A stretch of 64,000 nt of DNA from Chamaecrista fasciculata (taxonomy: Eukaryota; Streptophyta; Magnoliopsida; Fabales; Fabaceae). Shown piece after piece: positions 63,108 through 64,000 of the stretch. The translations under genes and the position numbers were made by a program. The stretch lies in NCBI GenBank assembly GCA_003254925.1, contig QANZ01043003.1, positions 100,944-164,943 on the forward strand, written 5' to 3'. The notes under the pieces were generated by a model. It did no database searches and was not told the DNA's origin. It was given only the letters and a program-made list of their open reading frames with translations. Each line of letters begins with the position of its first letter. Positions within the stretch are counted from its first letter, which is position 1.

Positions 63108-63160
63108 GGGATTCGCGTGAAATAGGGTCAAACCACAGGGTACCAAAATGTAATTTACCC

Positions 63161-64000
63161 GAACTTTTATATTAATATAAAGATAGAGTTAGAGTTAGAA
63201 CAAGGCATAAACATCAGGAATGATAAGCATGGTCGGATAGGCAAATTTGGGAAGGAGGTATTTGATGTTTTAGATGGAGTTGTTGTGCGAGTGAGGCATT
63301 TTCTCGAAGGTTGGATTGCCATGTTTGGAAGAAATGTGGACCCACGAAATTTGGAGTAAGGAGCATGAGATAGATGCGGCCAACGTTGTGTGCTTAAGAT
63401 GGAAAAATTGAGAAATTTTAAGTTAAAGTCGAATTTTAAATTGTGATAACTCAATGACCCGTGAATGATTTTTGCAATATGAGTAATCGTTTTGATACTA
63501 TTTTTCGAGATCTACACGATGCAAGTGAAAAAATTGAGTTTTGGGTTCGTACGGAGACCAAAGGTAGGATATTTTAGGTCAAAACTTTAAAAGGACATAT
63601 CGGGAGCTACGTAATTCGGAATTAGGCATATTTCGGATGAATTTTGGGTAACTTTNAAATATTTCGGATGAATTTTGGGTAACTTTTCGGGACGAGTACA
63701 CCCCAAACTCCGTAGGGGTTTGGCCGCCTCCGTTTCGTCAAAACAAGTCGTTTGCTTGCTTAAAATGGCCATTTTTTCTTTTTTTCTTGTTCCCTTAGTT
63801 TTTTTTACCTACTTAAAATGGGTAAAATGGTAAAATTATTGCAAAACAGTCCTAAATAAAGAATAACAGTGCAATTTACTCCAAGGGTTTAGGGTTTAGT
63901 GTTTGAAGATAGAGAGCATAATTGCATTACACAATAACTTACATAAAATTGTAAATTTTATAGTCCCTATACCCAAATTCAAACTAGTTCATAAAAATTA
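63161..64000. other. Possible LTR-like sequence with an assembly N
   Basis: No gene is recognised. Phrases such as TTCGTACGGAGACCAAAGG, AAAGGACATATCGGGAGCTA and GTAGGGGTTTGGCCGCC have the look of a Ty3/gypsy LTR, which is a weak impression. The 28-bp stretch at 63628-63655 is repeated at 63659-63686 on the other side of the N at 63656. Confidence 0.35.

Larger units (their letters stand above)
55738..63160. mobile_element. Large MuDR-like element with 1.2-kb inverted repeats, transposase and plant-mobile-domain gene
   Basis: Long inverted repeats: left about 55738-56905, right about 61860-63115. They share a palindrome, a TATA box, two 5' non-coding exons ending in GTAAGT donors, and intron phrases such as GATTCTTTATATAAGTTATTA. 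A mudrA-type transposase gene points inward from the left and a PMD gene inward from the right; they converge with about 320 bp between their stops. The outermost sequences of the two ends do not match, so the exact termini and TSD are uncertain. Both genes are disrupted, so this copy is probably not autonomous now. Confidence 0.9.

Noticed and set aside
63167-63454. 95-codon minus-strand frame at the right edge
   Set aside because: No motif; the area looks like LTR or other repeat DNA.

Overview
The window is nuclear DNA of a flowering plant, most likely a eudicot. It is AT-rich, its genes have many short introns with GT-AG borders, and the products are plant types (NAD glutamate dehydrogenase, MUT9-like kinase, X8 and hybrid proline-rich wall proteins). 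More than half of it is intergenic sequence full of transposons. I cannot name the species; a legume or other rosid would fit, but this is an impression only.

Host genes, left to right: (1) 4313-6722 (+), a nine-exon NAD(H) glutamate dehydrogenase gene giving 411 aa, with a GC-AG first coding intron. (2) 9796-15501 (-), a sixteen-coding-exon MUT9-like (casein-kinase-1-like) protein kinase of 706 aa, with a 5'UTR exon near 16271. (3) 22542-23201 (-), a two-exon uncharacterised basic protein of 189 aa. (4) 24250-25787 (-), a two-exon secreted GH18 chitinase-like protein with an intact catalytic motif. (5) 30150-32018 (+), a three-exon secreted proline-rich X8 protein. (6) 34329-35261 (+), a hybrid proline-rich wall protein. 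(7) 42447-43199 (+), proteasome subunit alpha-4, with a long 5'UTR intron. (8) 47663-48943 (+), a secreted LRR protein. (9) 54282-54732 (+), a small two-exon gene of unknown family. These are unrelated single-copy host functions with no operon-like logic.

Between the genes lies a dense, nested set of DNA transposons, several with exact target-site duplications (TSDs): a 594-bp MULE-type MITE (19563-20156), a GC-rich hAT MITE (26877-27041), a Stowaway (25206-25479) inside the chitinase intron, a hAT element (51082-51740), a PIF/Harbinger-like element (51789-53658) with other elements inside it, a fold-back family built of GGTCC-type iterations (three copies), and a Pack-MULE (38382-39496) that has captured half of an ATL-type RING-H2 gene. 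There is also a 5'-truncated LINE with a 17-bp TSD and a tRNA-derived SINE inserted in a fold-back element.

The most striking region is 55.7-63.2 kb. It is a large Mutator-like element with long terminal inverted repeats of about 1.2 kb. Each repeat carries a TATA box, two mirrored 5'UTR exons and a 72-bp cruciform-capable palindrome around a G-box-like core. A mudrA-type transposase is read inward from the left repeat and a plant mobile domain (PMD) gene inward from the right. This is the MuDR mudrA/mudrB layout, with a PMD gene in the mudrB place. Both genes are broken by stops and frameshifts in this copy. The palindromes of the two ends differ by paired, compensating substitutions, as if the hairpin itself, not only its sequence, had been kept.
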